A stretch of 64,000 nucleotides of DNA, from NCBI GenBank assembly GCA_907164885.2, contig OU015495.1, positions 211,760,686-211,824,685 of the forward strand, read 5' to 3'. A program made the translations under genes and the position numbers. The notes beneath the pieces were generated by a model. That model ran no database searches and was not told where the DNA came from. It was given only the letters and a program-made list of their open reading frames with translations. Position 1 is the first letter of the stretch. Each line of letters begins with the position of its first letter. Source of the stretch: Dolomedes plantarius (lineage: Eukaryota; Arthropoda; Arachnida; Araneae; Dolomedidae). This document shows positions 54,501 through 63,612 of this stretch, in pieces.

Positions 54501-56797
54501 GGGCTTGACGCATTAAATACTACGCGCAGCTTCGTTGTGGTATTTTCTGGACGGTACACCCCATGATGCGGAAGGTAATAACAACCTGTATTTTCTATAT
54601 TGTCCCTAACTTTTGTCATGTGACCAAGGGTCTCATATTCTTTCATAAATGCGCAATAAAGTTCTCGCATTAAGGGAGTTTTGTCAAGACGATTCCACAA
54701 TTGCTGCAACCTTTTCTCAGCGACTACTTTGGAATCTCCTAGGGCAACCGGATCCTCCTTTAGAGGCATAGTAACTACAAATCTTCCGGTGTTATCTCGG
54801 CTATAAGTTTCTAAAAAATGATTCTCACATAGTTGGTCTTCGGTGCTAATAGGAATCGATTCATCCTCAACCCTTTCAATTTTCCAAAATTTTTGCAGGT
54901 TTTCATCTAACATATCTGCTTGCTTAACAAGGCCACAAAATGTCTGATGACATTTATTTTCTACTGTTCCGGAAACAATAAATCCGAAAACAGTGTTTTG
55001 AAAGATTAATTGCTTAATTTTATGTTTTTCAGTTTTCAAAATCTCATAGAAGAGCTCAGCCCCAATGAGAATGTCAATTTTAGATGATTTTCCGAAATTA
55101 GGGTCCGCTAGATCTATATTTTTCGGTACTTCCAAATTAGAGTCATCTATATTGCTTGACGGTACCCAAGTTGTTATTTTTGGCATAATTAAAAATTGAA
55201 TCGATCTACTAAACGAACCATCTTTATTTGAAATAGTTGTCTGCACTTTCGATTTTATATTTGAAATATTTCCATTAATCCCCGAAACCGAAACCTTCGT
55301 CTTATTTTTCTTTACTGCTAAAGACTGGGCTAGCCTATTACTCATGATGTTGATCTGTGAACCGCTGTCTAAAAGTCCACGCACCGGAATTCTAACCCCA
55401 TGCGAATCTTCCACATAAATAATACACGTGGTTAAAAGCACTCTATTTTCATTTTTTCCCGATAAACAAATCTCACTGCATAATGATTGCGAAATCGCGC
55501 CAGAAACCTCTCCCTTTAATTTATTGCTTTGCGAGGCAGTAATTTCTTTTTTGTCTATTTGTTGACTACTATCGTTTTCAACCATCGGCGCCAATGATTC
55601 ACCTCTATGGAGCAAAGTGTTATGCTTTTTCGAGCAAAAGCCACAACGAGATGCTGAAGGACACTCAGCAATTTTATGTTTTGAACTGAGACAATTCAAG
55701 CAAAGATTGAGTTTTTTAACTATTAAATATCTGTCATACTCTTTTAATATTAAGAAATTGTCACACTTAAAAATAGAATGACTTGTTGATTGACAAAAAA
55801 CACATTTAGTATTACTCCCAGTGTAGGAATTCTTTTTTACAAACAAATTCTTCAACTTTTGATTTCTTTCACATGCTAACTGCTTAGGTTTAACGGTTAC
55901 ACTACTTTGTAAATTTTCTAAAACTAAACATCGTTTTTGTAGAAAGTCAATAAAATCTTGCCAATGAGGTAATTCTGTGGTAGTTAGCGAAAGCTCAAAT
56001 TGCTTTTTTGTTTCTTTATCTAGTTTTTTAAGAACTATATTTATCAACATGATTTCTGAAAACTGATTAAGTTCTAAACCTATTGTTTTAAGCGCTCTAA
56101 TATGCTTTTGACATCCGTCAACTACAGCTCTTAGACTTTTAGCTGCGTCCTGTGTTGACATTTCCATAGATAATATTTCATTCAAATGACTATTAACGAT
56201 AAAACGTTCGTTCTGGAAACGATTTTCTAATGCTTTGAAAAGCGATTTATAGGAATCATCCGCAGTAACAACATCTAAAGCAGTATCGCTCAAGGTAGAT
56301 TTTAAATAATACAGCTTCTGTGTATCACTTAAACTATCATTCGAATCGATTAATGTTTTAAATTGATCTTTGAACATATACCAGTCTTGATAATTTCCAG
56401 AAAATTTCGGTAGAGGTATATCAGGCAATTTAAAATTAGCATTTGAATTACATAATTTAGAGCTATTTGAATCACTTTCGGTTTCGCTATACATATTATT
56501 AGCATTAGAGAGTAAGAATTTTCTAAGCCTTACCTCTAGGTTTTCAGCTTCTTCTTCTATTTCTGTGAAGGCTGCTAGATGATTTTCCAACTCTTTTTCA
56601 TCTACAACTATTCCAAAATATTCGATTTTCAAGTCATGCAAATGCGACATAACTTTCTGTACACTATCTAATTTTACTTGGTATTCCAATGTCTCTTTAC
56701 TCTTCTCATCATCGAGGAAATTTGCAATTCTAGTCAACTGACCTTTATAGGCCCCTCTTTGACGATTAAGAGCTACTAATTTATTTTTATCAGTCAT
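51557..56797 (-). CDS. BEL/Pao Gag-Pol polyprotein, intact, 1746 aa
   Basis: Polyprotein for retrotransposition: RNA packaging, maturation, cDNA synthesis and integration. Domains in order: coiled-coil-prone N-terminus (about 1-95); DUF1759 Gag core (about 125-285); two perfect CCHC knuckles (C332-C335-H340-C345, C366-C369-H374-C379) and a third CxxC...H motif (385-397); DUF1758 aspartic protease with LLDSGSQ (Asp477) and LIGAEL (577-582); reverse transcriptase with LADIEKMY (Asp803) and YMDD (879-882); RNase H with GFADAS (Asp1052), PRLEL (Glu1095), YTDSQ (Asp1125) and Asp1171; integrase zinc domain (H1378, H1383, C1413, C1416) and core Asp1448, Asp1514, Glu1566; DUF5641 at about 1645-1742. 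The ATG lies about 60 bases inside the primer site and the stop about 160 bases before the 3' LTR. No frameshift or stop; there is no separate env-like frame. Promoter activity is expected in the LTR but not visible. Confidence 0.97.
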   Translation of the reverse strand: MTDKNKLVALNRQRGAYKGQLTRIANFLDDEKSKETLEYQVKLDSVQKVMSHLHDLKIEYFGIVVDEKELENHLAAFTEIEEEAENLEVRLRKFLLSNANNMYSETESDSNSSKLCNSNANFKLPDIPLPKFSGNYQDWYMFKDQFKTLIDSNDSLSDTQKLYYLKSTLSDTALDVVTADDSYKSLFKALENRFQNERFIVNSHLNEILSMEMSTQDAAKSLRAVVDGCQKHIRALKTIGLELNQFSEIMLINIVLKKLDKETKKQFELSLTTTELPHWQDFIDFLQKRCLVLENLQSSVTVKPKQLACERNQKLKNLFVKKNSYTGSNTKCVFCQSTSHSIFKCDNFLILKEYDRYLIVKKLNLCLNCLSSKHKIAECPSASRCGFCSKKHNTLLHRGESLAPMVENDSSQQIDKKEITASQSNKLKGEVSGAISQSLCSEICLSGKNENRVLLTTCIIYVEDSHGVRIPVRGLLDSGSQINIMSNRLAQSLAVKKNKTKVSVSGINGNISNIKSKVQTTISNKDGSFSRSIQFLIMPKITTWVPSSNIDDSNLEVPKNIDLADPNFGKSSKIDILIGAELFYEILKTEKHKIKQLIFQNTVFGFIVSGTVENKCHQTFCGLVKQADMLDENLQKFWKIERVEDESIPISTEDQLCENHFLETYSRDNTGRFVVTMPLKEDPVALGDSKVVAEKRLQQLWNRLDKTPLMRELYCAFMKEYETLGHMTKVRDNIENTGCYYLPHHGVYRPENTTTKLRVVFNASSPTTNGKSLNDILYKGLVKEELYEIMIRFRKHRFVFLADIEKMYRQIVINAEQRKLLRILWKPDSTTPVEVYELNTVTYGTSCAPFLAIRTLKQLAIEEIERFSKASEVLLNDCYMDDVISGEDSLEAVTELQSQLIQLLRSAGMHLHKWNANHPALLERVNNGTLEGYSFLENETKALGVTWKPSLDVFTFKVKIDQQEKLTKRAILSDIARLFDPLGLIGPVITKAKTFMQELWKSKLDWNDPIPEFIAQSWIQFTSSLKSLESLNISRYILKPCAQQIALHGFADASSKAFGAVVYIQSSYQAQTSCHLISSKSQVAPLKTVTIPRLELSACLLLAKLVVKVLNSLKLNINDIYLYTDSQIALAWIRTPAWELKTFVSNRVAKIQGYTQNFQWKHIASSSNPADLISRGLDATDLLENQLWWHGPDFLTHPISVPGTGNPHLSSEDQDVIKKEMKDVSNDSPCQETLNLCGLAALAVSLTPNNFDFIFCITNNFMKLIRICSFIFRFINNCRTVNSKNLGPLSLPELKSAEACLIKQVQYVFFAEDIQHLQNQRTLSGNSKLKFLNPFIDPEGIVRVGGRLDNSSLTYRKKHPVVLPRNHKLSEMILEYFHKKFFHLGPQALLHHVRQSYWIINGRSLARKVVHKCVVCFRNNPIGVNQLMGNLPPERVNPSPPFHHCGIDFCGPFFIKYKNQRKGNYSKIYVALFVCLVSKAIHLDIVTDLTTDSFIATLKRFFARRGKSSTIITDNGTTFVGANTELKKLHAIVNKPDNDLTNYLSSEDINWKFIPPRSPNFGGLWEAGVKAFKYHLKRTLGNSRVTLEEFWTLIAQIEGILNSRPLLPLSSDPNEIDVLTPAHFLIGRPIISITEPDITPISENRLSNWQKITKMTQTIWKRWEHDYLNHLQQRNKWFIERKNLKEGCMVILKDENLPPGKWSLGRVIKVISGSDGKVRVLEIKTLSGVVTRSISKICPLPIEENL

Positions 56798-56857
56798 GAT
56801 TACAACTGATTATTCATCCTATCAATGAATTTAACCAAATGTAAAATACTAGTTCTT

Positions 56858-56875
56858 CTCCAAACGACGTGACCA
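56858..56875 (-). promoter_or_regulatory. Probable primer-binding site
   Basis: On the minus strand TGGTCACGTCGTTTGGAG starts six T residues after the 5' LTR end; the TGG would pair with a tRNA CCA. The tRNA is not identified. The six-base gap is larger than in most LTR elements. Confidence 0.6.
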
Positions 56876-56881
56876 AAAAAA

Positions 56882-57160
56882 TGTTCTTTCTTCGATGGAC
56901 TGTATACTATATTTTTCTAATTAAAAACTGCAATGTCTTTTAAGTGGTTTTATTACACACACAAACAAACATAACAACTACCTAGTTTGCCCTATGGCAA
57001 GAACAATGCAGACCATACTGCGAAACATACAACTAATACTACAATGCGACTACTCAGAACAGTTTCTGAAACTGAACTGTTGCCATTAGCAACCATAAAG
57101 TTTTTCTAGTGGCGCGCCAAGGTTGGCGGGCTTTTACTAATGCCAAGGTAAGCCGTAACA
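56882..57160 (-). repeat. 5' LTR, 279 bp
   Basis: Identical by eye to the LTR at 51121-51399. It drives transcription of gag-pol toward lower coordinates. Confidence 0.97.
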
Positions 57161-57260
57161 ACTCGTATTGACATATTTTAAACCAATCACAGACTTTAAA
57201 AATTTCGTGGCTAATTGTTTGGAGGTTTCTAATTGGTTAAATGTAGTTCAATATGAGTTG

Positions 57261-57450
57261 GGGCCTGTTCACATAGGAGTCCGTTGCGTTGCGTTAAGGA
57301 AAAGATGACGTTGAGACGAAAATAAACCAATCATATGCCTCCAAACGATTAGCAATGAAATTTTTAACGCCTATGATTGGTTTATTTTCGTCTCAACGTC
57401 ATCTTTTCCTTAACGCAACGCTACGCACGGACTCCTATGTGAACAGGCCC
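57261..57450. mobile_element. Foldback MITE, 190 bp, Harbinger-like
   Basis: Arms of about 75 bases are nearly perfect inverted repeats, starting GGGCCTGTTCACATAGGAGT at both ends, with a small centre. A 3-bp ttg stands outside both ends (57258-57260, 57451-57453). It is inserted inside an older, more diverged relative (51080-57487). No protein. Confidence 0.85.
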
Positions 57451-57490
57451 TTGCGCTAACGCTGACGGATTCTGTGTGAACAGATTCTAA

Positions 57491-58080
57491 GTCAATTATC
57501 GAGACTTAACACGGATCGTTCATTCAGACATTATAAATCGTGCGGCAGATAATACATTTAACATTTTAAGTCAGTCGGAAACAACCAGTTTTCCTTATTG
57601 CAGTAAATTAATACTTATATAAACATTAGTAAAAGTATTCAAATATTTTCAACAGTCGTAATTACCTTTTTTACAATTTTTTTTTCATTCAAAGTTAGGT
57701 TCTGGAAAATAATATTATACAATTTGCGTACTTGGCCGTTATTTTTTAAAACTTCTTTGCTTCAGAGTGATTAATTCAACACACTGGGAAAACATCCAAA
57801 AATGAAAAGTGAAAGGAATTTACAAAAAAGGAAGCTTATAATGATGCTTATCAAATAGTAAATGCATTGCTTACTAGCATATAATAACAACCTTATCAGA
57901 CATCCTGTATTATATTTTTTTCCATCTTGACACCGACGGACCAGTGATGTTAATGATATAAAAGAAGTACATACTATTTTATGCTCTTAAATTATAATTT
58001 CATAAATTGGTTTTCGATTCACAACTAAGAAAATAGTAAGAAAAATGCCCTTTATTAAAAAAAATTTACTTATTAATGGC
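57491..58080. other. Non-coding, nothing recognised
   Basis: AT-rich spacer without recognisable genes or element ends. Confidence 0.5.
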
Positions 58081-58161
58081 TGACATAGATAACTGTTGTT
58101 GCTGTTGCTTATGCCCCTTGACCGACAGTAACATCAGATCAAGTCCCGATGGTTATGGACG

Positions 58162-58992
58162 TACGGATGCGACATCGATGTCGATGTTTTAATAAAAACA
58201 TCGATGTTTTAAACATAGATTTATTGAAGCCGATATTTTTTTAACATCGATGTTTTGTGCTCGATGTTTTACGTTGTCTCGATGTTTTTTTTAAATGAAA
58301 AAGTACCGAAATAAAAAAAAAATTTACCACGTAGCATAATTTTCACACTCAGTAAATGTTAGTCTGAATTCTGAAAAGGACGAATACAAAAGGGGGAATG
58401 ATTCCTTGGCAAACAGACAAATGGCAATTAACAACCAATGAACCAATCAGATCGCTTGGAATTTTCCTGACACTCCAGAACCTTCCGTGGGGTTTTATTT
58501 TACAAATAGTATATACACGAGTGCATCCATTTAAGTTTTTGTTTTGTTCTGGTTTTGTATAAGTTGACTTTAATATTATTAGTAAGATGCTTCCCAAAAG
58601 TATCGTTTGGAAATATTTTTACAAAACCACTGACAAATTGGCGAAATGCAATATTTGCCTTAAGTCCTTCAAAACTCCTGGCAATATACACGAATTTATC
58701 TGGACATTTGAAGGCAAAACATGGCGGTATTTACAACGAGAATTTTGAGTCATCAATGTAGCCCAAAGCAACCAAGTTTTTGACATTTGTGCCTGCCCAA
58801 TCAGAGAGTAAAATTAAATCAGCCCCTTCCCCCTCGACTAACCGAAGTAACATTAATGTTAGAGGTTACTAAACCAGTTTTAGTTCTAAAACATCGATGT
58901 TTAAAAACATCGATGGTTTTTGGGCGATGTTTTATTAGCATAGATGTTTTAATATTGAATATCGATGTTTTGTTATCGATGTCGCATCACTA
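58162..58992 (+). mobile_element. Internally deleted hAT element, 831 bp
   Basis: Termini TACGGATGCGACATCGAT (left) and the complement of TAGTGATGCGACATCGAT (right), with a perfect 8-bp duplication tatggacg (58154-58161, 58993-59000). Many copies of the motif catcgatgtttt lie within about 150 bases of both ends, probably transposase-binding sites. Retains part of a BED-finger coding region and has lost the hAT catalytic domain. Confidence 0.9.
58587..58761 (+). pseudogene. BED zinc-finger fragment of a hAT transposase
   Basis: From the ATG at 58587 the frame reads the N-terminal BED finger typical of hAT transposases: VWKYF, then KLAKCNICLKSF with the CxxC pair; a one-base shift near 58685 moves to another frame with NLSGHLKAKHG, the His pair, which ends at a stop at 58759. 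BED fingers bind the element's DNA ends. The RNase H-like catalytic domain and the C-terminal dimerisation domain are absent, so this is a remnant. The many catcgat motifs around it fit a former binding target. Confidence 0.82.
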
Positions 58993-59310
58993 TATGGACG
59001 ATGAAGGTGCGGCTCCTGTTTTGAATCAGCACCACAAGGGTCGGAGTCCTACCCTTGTGGCTAAATGACCGGTCCCTTAATTTTGAACAGCGTCAAGTGA
59101 CGAGACTGGAACACTTGACCCCGCACCTCCAGAGGTAAATTTGAGGACTTGGAGGACATTATAGCCACGCCCTTTTTTACGTTCCCCGGCCACCATTACC
59201 GCGCCCCATTAATTAGTAAGAAATTTATTTTTTGCCTTTATTAATGACATAGATAACTGTTTCACTCATTAATAAAAACATTGAAAACAGGCAATGTGTA
59301 AAGAATTATA

Positions 59311-59523
59311 TCCGGCTGTATGGCACGTTGAAACGTAATTTATGGCCTGATTAGCTAAGAATTGAACTTCAATATTTAAGTACATATAAGAATGTATAAG
59401 TACATATAAGAATGTACATATAAGAATGTATAAGTACATGTCCGGCTGTATGGCACGTTGAAACGTAATTTATGGCCTGATTAGCTAAGAATTGAACTTC
59501 AATATTTAAGTACATATAAGAAT
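59311..59523 (+). repeat. Direct duplication, period 130 bp, with short internal repeats
   Basis: The segment from tccggctgtatggcacgttg (59311) is repeated without visible change from 59441 for about 83 bases. Between the copies the motif gtacatataagaat recurs several times. The pattern looks like replication slippage on the short motif. Confidence 0.9.
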
Positions 59524-60589
59524 ATACAATCATCCAGCCGTTTTAGAAAGAAAATAAATACCATCAATATAATGAAAAGTAGAAATGAGTGTAACTGATA
59601 AGTCATCACTTACGAAACAATTTTGTTCGGGATTTTGTCTGTTTTAATAATGAAACAAAAGTTTAAGAGTATGACAAAAATATTACAAATCATCCAACAT
59701 TTAAAAAATATAAAAATTCCATTAATTCTTCTATATTTTTAAAATAAGGTCTTCCAGAAAGTTAGCCAAATTGTGATAAAAAATAGATTTCTCTAATTGT
59801 GTTTTCTTCATGTAAATAAACCTATTTGCCGTTTTTCATTGATAAATCTTTGTAACCTGTTTTTATTTATAAGCATACCGAATCGCTATATTTTACTAAT
59901 AAAATTGATATCTACAAAAAAAGATTAAAAAATCTGGAAGATTGATGTCTAAATGAATAAAATAGATAAAAAAAACTGATTCCAATAAACAAGCTACTGT
60001 GAGATATCACTTTTCTTAAAGATTCTCGGACTATTTTCCCCACTTACAAAAGTGATTCCACTAAAAACTACTGCAAAACATAGTAACGGTCTGTACATTC
60101 CCGAAAATAACTACTTTAAGTATTTTTGAATATTTTATTGCTAAGAAGTGCATCCGTTGACAGCAGTCTGATTTCCTGGAGAAGAAATTGAAATTGAAAT
60201 GGAAAAGTAATATTTACTGAAGCGAATTTTCGTAAATTAAGAAACCCGGAGAAAATTGAGGTCTGAAGAAAAAAAGATATATCTTGATAGATAAATATTT
60301 GCCTCCCGGATTTGTATAGAAAGTAGTTTGGACTGCACTCTCAAGTTTATATTTCTTTATTTACTAAAGCCTCGCAAAGAGAATAAAACGTAATTGAAGG
60401 AAAGCTTTCATTTGTTTTACTAAAAAGCTTCTGTGCATTGTGTTTCACAAAGCTGACACTTATCAACAAATATAATGGCAACAATTTTAACACATAGAAC
60501 TGAATAATTCTCAAGGTCTCAAAGCAGTATTTGCTCCCTTAGAATATCATATTGGAAATTTAGGATTATTTCAAGAGACTTTACACTAT
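59524..60589. other. AT-rich sequence, nothing recognised
   Basis: No gene or element ends identified. Confidence 0.5.
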
Positions 60590-60593
60590 TTAA

Positions 60594-61314
60594 GGGGACA
60601 GTGGACCTTCAAATCTAATTTTTTTTGTTTTGAATGGATTTGCTTAGAATTTGAATATGTTATTAGTACCATAGATATGTAAAAGTGGTTAAAATTTAAT
60701 GATGAAATATCAATAATTTATGAACTATGAATTATTAATTATATCAAAATTAGCCTAATTAAATATGTTCCATGCGCATTTCTTTTGCATATAATACGGT
60801 AATTTTTATTTACAGGATACCTTATAGAACTAACAATGAAACTTATTGCATATTTTAAGCATTCATTGAAAATATAAAGAGAAAAAAATAATAGTGAAAA
60901 CACCTTTTTTACTACGCAAAATACCTATAAATCATCTTTTCAAGTTCACAGTTTAGAAATTCTGAGCTACGAAGCATATTTATTTTCGATAAGATTTATT
61001 TAATGTTCATTTAAAAGTATATAAAACTTAAATTTCAAAGCAATACGATCATTAGAAATGCGCCCGGAGCAGTTTGAATATTCGTATGACGTGAACATTT
61101 TAATTTTGATAAAAACTCATTTAAAGTTATTGCTATTAGTAACCACATAATATCTAAATGAAATACAAATGCCTATAACTAGGAAAGTAATCACAGAAAT
61201 TAAAAATTCTTTTTGTAACACATTCCTACTCGTCCGTAGTTTCACACATCAATAAAATTTTTTTTAAATCGAATTTTTGGACAAATTTCACAGTTTTGAA
61301 AGTCCACTGTCCCC
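60594..61314. mobile_element. TTAA-target MITE family, copy 3
   Basis: Ends GGGGACAGTGGACCTTCAAA and complement GGGGACAGTGGACTTTCAAA, TTAA at 60590-60593 and 61315-61318. 721 bp, same orientation as the copies at 16.6 and 18.2 kb, and similar to both throughout. Confidence 0.9.
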
Positions 61315-61318
61315 TTAA

Positions 61319-62015
61319 CTCCCTATGGGGGGGGATAGGCTGGGGATTCTTATTAATGGCAAAAATTAACAAGGGGGTTAGGATGGGGATATAAAAATTT
61401 TATAATATATACTATTTAAATATTAAATAACAGATGATGAATTATTAGATATAAAAAATAATGACAAAAGTATTTACAAGTGACGGGCGTCGTGCATGAT
61501 CGAACACTCACGGTATAAAACAAAAATTTTAGGTTTCCTTTTAACCAGGTTGTAAAAAATAGATTACAAACGCAACGGATCACATCTCGAAGTACTTAAT
61601 TGAAACACATGGCTGAATACCATGAAAAGAGGGCAATGAAATGCATTTCATTAAAGATGTCACTTAACTCCTCCTTAAAAGTGCTTCGTACAATATACGG
61701 TGTTCTATCATTAAAAAAGTAATCCTCCTTACAAAATAAAGTACGAATCGGGCCTACATAAAACCCCACCTTTATATTCTCTCTCAGCAGGTAATGGGGC
61801 TCTTTCTATTACATGTAATCACTAGTTAATCGGTTTTCTACGATATTCCTAACCGATCAACAGAAATTGTAAACAAGTCATATATTTCCCTTCTAATTAA
61901 TGGTTGACCATTATTACGCTCTTATCTTAGTTTTAGTTTTGCAAAACTATCCTCTCTTATCATTTTCACAAATTTCATTTAGGATATTAAGAGATAAATT
62001 TTAAGGGGAATTTCC

Positions 62016-62020
<5 letters not shown>
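61319..62020. other. Non-coding, nothing recognised
   Basis: A G-rich patch right after the MITE (about 61327-61345), then AT-rich sequence. No gene. Confidence 0.5.

Positions 62021-62087
<67 letters not shown>
62021..62087. repeat. (AT)n microsatellite, left of Tigger-like element
   Basis: Pure or nearly pure AT dinucleotide; continues on the far side of the Tigger-like insertion at 62968. Confidence 0.95.
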
Positions 62088-62090
<3 letters not shown>

Positions 62091-62967
62091 TGGACGCTCG
62101 TTAATTCGAACTCGGTTAATTCGAACTTTCGGTTAATTCGAACTAATCCAAAGGCCCCAAAAAACTTGTATTGGAGTTAATGTTAAAAATATCTCATTAA
62201 TTCGAACTAAATTTTTTATCACTTCGGTTAATTCGAACTAAGAATTTGACAAAAAAAAATTCTTTTTCCTCGTTTAATGGAGAAAATACACACTGTATTT
62301 ATTATTTTGTGTGTCAAAATTTCTTTGCTGACGAAGGCTGATGAATTGGCAATTTGAATGGGTATTGAGGATTTTAAATGCAGTGATGGATGGCTTTCTC
62401 GATTTAAGTCAAGGCACAATATTTCTTATCTCTGTATGTGGCCAAAGCTCTAATGTAATCGAAGACGTATGCACTAATTTCGGTAGGAAACTGCCAGGGC
62501 TTTTCTCTACTTACCTGCCGAAAGATATTTCTAATGCGGCCATAATGGACAAAGCCATAATGGACTTTATTAAAACTCTGAAAGCATTTATTCAGATGGA
62601 ACCTTCCTCTGAAAATGAATTGAAATGTTTACTTCAAATCGAGAAGCTGGCTGAAAAATGTAGGCATCATAAACAGAACCAAACATCCATTTTACAGTTT
62701 TTCCCCAAAGTGTAATTCATATTTTTAATAAAAGTTTACTTTATACTGCATATCTTCTGCTTCATTTTATGATTAATGTAAGTCTGTATTGCTTTTCAAT
62801 ATGTTTAACTTTAGATAACATAGTATAATATATTTTCTGAGGTTATACATACTAGGAGAGTTTCTTCTTCAGTGATACACATTTAAAGTTATATATTTTC
62901 TCTTAACATCGGATAATTCGAACTTTTTTCTGAGAACCTTCCAGTTCGAATTAACGAGCGTCCACTG
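62088..62967 (+). mobile_element. Tigger/pogo-like element, 880 bp, internally deleted
   Basis: Perfect 25-bp terminal inverted repeats beginning CAGTGGACGCTCGTTAATTC, with TA outside both ends (62086-62087, 62968-62969). The motif ggttaattcgaact recurs several times inside the left end. The element inserted in an (AT)n tract and carries fragments of a pogo-family transposase lacking the DDE domain. Confidence 0.93.
62323..62715 (+). pseudogene. Tigger-type transposase fragments (Tc5/CENP-B-like HTH and C-terminus)
   Basis: At about 62323-62436 one frame reads KADELAI, a stop, MGIEDFK, SDGWLSRFKSRHNIS: the CENP-B/Tc5-type helix-turn-helix of Tigger transposases. A shift near 62436 leads to SVCGQSSNV in the next frame. 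The DDE catalytic domain is deleted there and the open frame continues to a C-terminal acidic/Lys-rich part ending KQNQTSILQFFPKV at 62715, the kind of tail found in Tigger and jerky-like proteins. The single open frame 62341-62715 (124 codons) is therefore partly out of frame for its N-terminal third. Could still produce a short C-terminal peptide, but there is no evidence for function. Confidence 0.82.
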
Positions 62968-63004
62968 TATATAAATATATATATATATATATATATAAAA
63001 ATAA

Positions 63005-63077
<73 letters not shown>

Positions 63078-63099
63078 TATATATATATAAATATATATA
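62968..63099. repeat. (AT)n microsatellite, right of Tigger-like element
   Basis: AT dinucleotide with interspersed aaat interruptions, the continuation of the tract at 62021-62087. Confidence 0.93.
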
Positions 63100-63100
63100 C

Positions 63101-63154
63101 GATTCTTTATTACCGCTTACCAAAATCGTCTAAAAAATGTGCGGACAGCCTCTG
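63101..63154 (+). mobile_element. Detached end of the mariner-like element, unit 1
   Basis: The complement of the left terminal repeat at 45728 (CAGAGGCTGTTCGCACATTT...) is present over about 54 bases with one or two differences, followed by TA. The interior of the element is missing and replaced by (AT)n. Confidence 0.9.
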
Positions 63155-63515
63155 TATATATGTGCACAGATAATGGAACAACAAAAAATATTGTATACCC
63201 ACAAGTATTGTAAAATTAAACATTTCTTAAAATTTTTTTATTTCCAATTCAGCGGGCGAAGGGGAACACAATTCTTTCGCGAAGATATTACATAAAACAA
63301 GCAGGTACTAAAAACTGAACTATAAAATATGTTGGGCGGTAACGTTACTCGCGTCCGTAGCATACTTTAAGCTACACGTGCCAGCTGGGTAGTGCTAAAC
63401 GAGTAACAGATTTGCAGCCTTTATAAATTAAACATATTTGAAACGTGCTTTCTCTTTTCTTTCTTTTCCAATTAACCAGACTGAGCCACAGCAACGCGTC
63501 GCCGGGTACAGCTAG

Positions 63516-63558
<43 letters not shown>

Positions 63559-63612
63559 GATTCTTTATTACCGCTTACCAAAATCGTCTAAAAAATGTGC
63601 GGACAGCCTCTG
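63559..63612 (+). mobile_element. Detached end of the mariner-like element, unit 2
   Basis: Same sequence as at 63101-63154, present because the 458-bp unit is duplicated. Confidence 0.9.

Larger units (their letters stand above)
51121..57160 (-). mobile_element. Intact BEL/Pao LTR retrotransposon, 6040 bp
   Basis: Two 279-bp LTRs that look identical base for base, a perfect 5-bp duplication actcg (51116-51120 and 57161-57165), primer-binding site, polypurine tract, and a single uninterrupted gag-pol. Orientation is minus, so the 5' LTR is at 56882-57160. All this points to a recent insertion of a potentially autonomous element. It landed inside a Harbinger-like MITE. Confidence 0.98.
51080..57487. 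mobile_element. Harbinger-like MITE split by two later insertions
   Basis: The pieces 51080-51120, 57166-57257 and 57454-57487 join to an element of about 170 bp. Its left part (gggcattttcacatataatc, then cagcgtta) matches the complement of its right part (ttcacacagaatccgtcagc). TAA lies at both outer edges (51077-51079, 57488-57490), the TWA-type target of PIF/Harbinger elements. The middle part (about 57178-57240) is a diverged version of the middle of the MITE at 57261-57450. Split by the BEL/Pao element at 51120 and by that MITE at 57260. Confidence 0.75.
58098..59244. mobile_element. Retroposon (SINE-like) with 17-bp TSD, split by a hAT element
   Basis: The 17-base sequence tgacatagataactgtt stands at 58081-58097 and 59245-59261, a target duplication of the length made by LINE-type retrotransposition. 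Without the hAT insertion the element is about 308 bp, GC-richer than its surroundings (gttgctgttgcttatgcccc at the left, gtggctaaatgaccggtccc inside) and with an AT-rich right end. No RNA polymerase III boxes are obvious, so SINE or truncated LINE is not settled. Confidence 0.7.
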
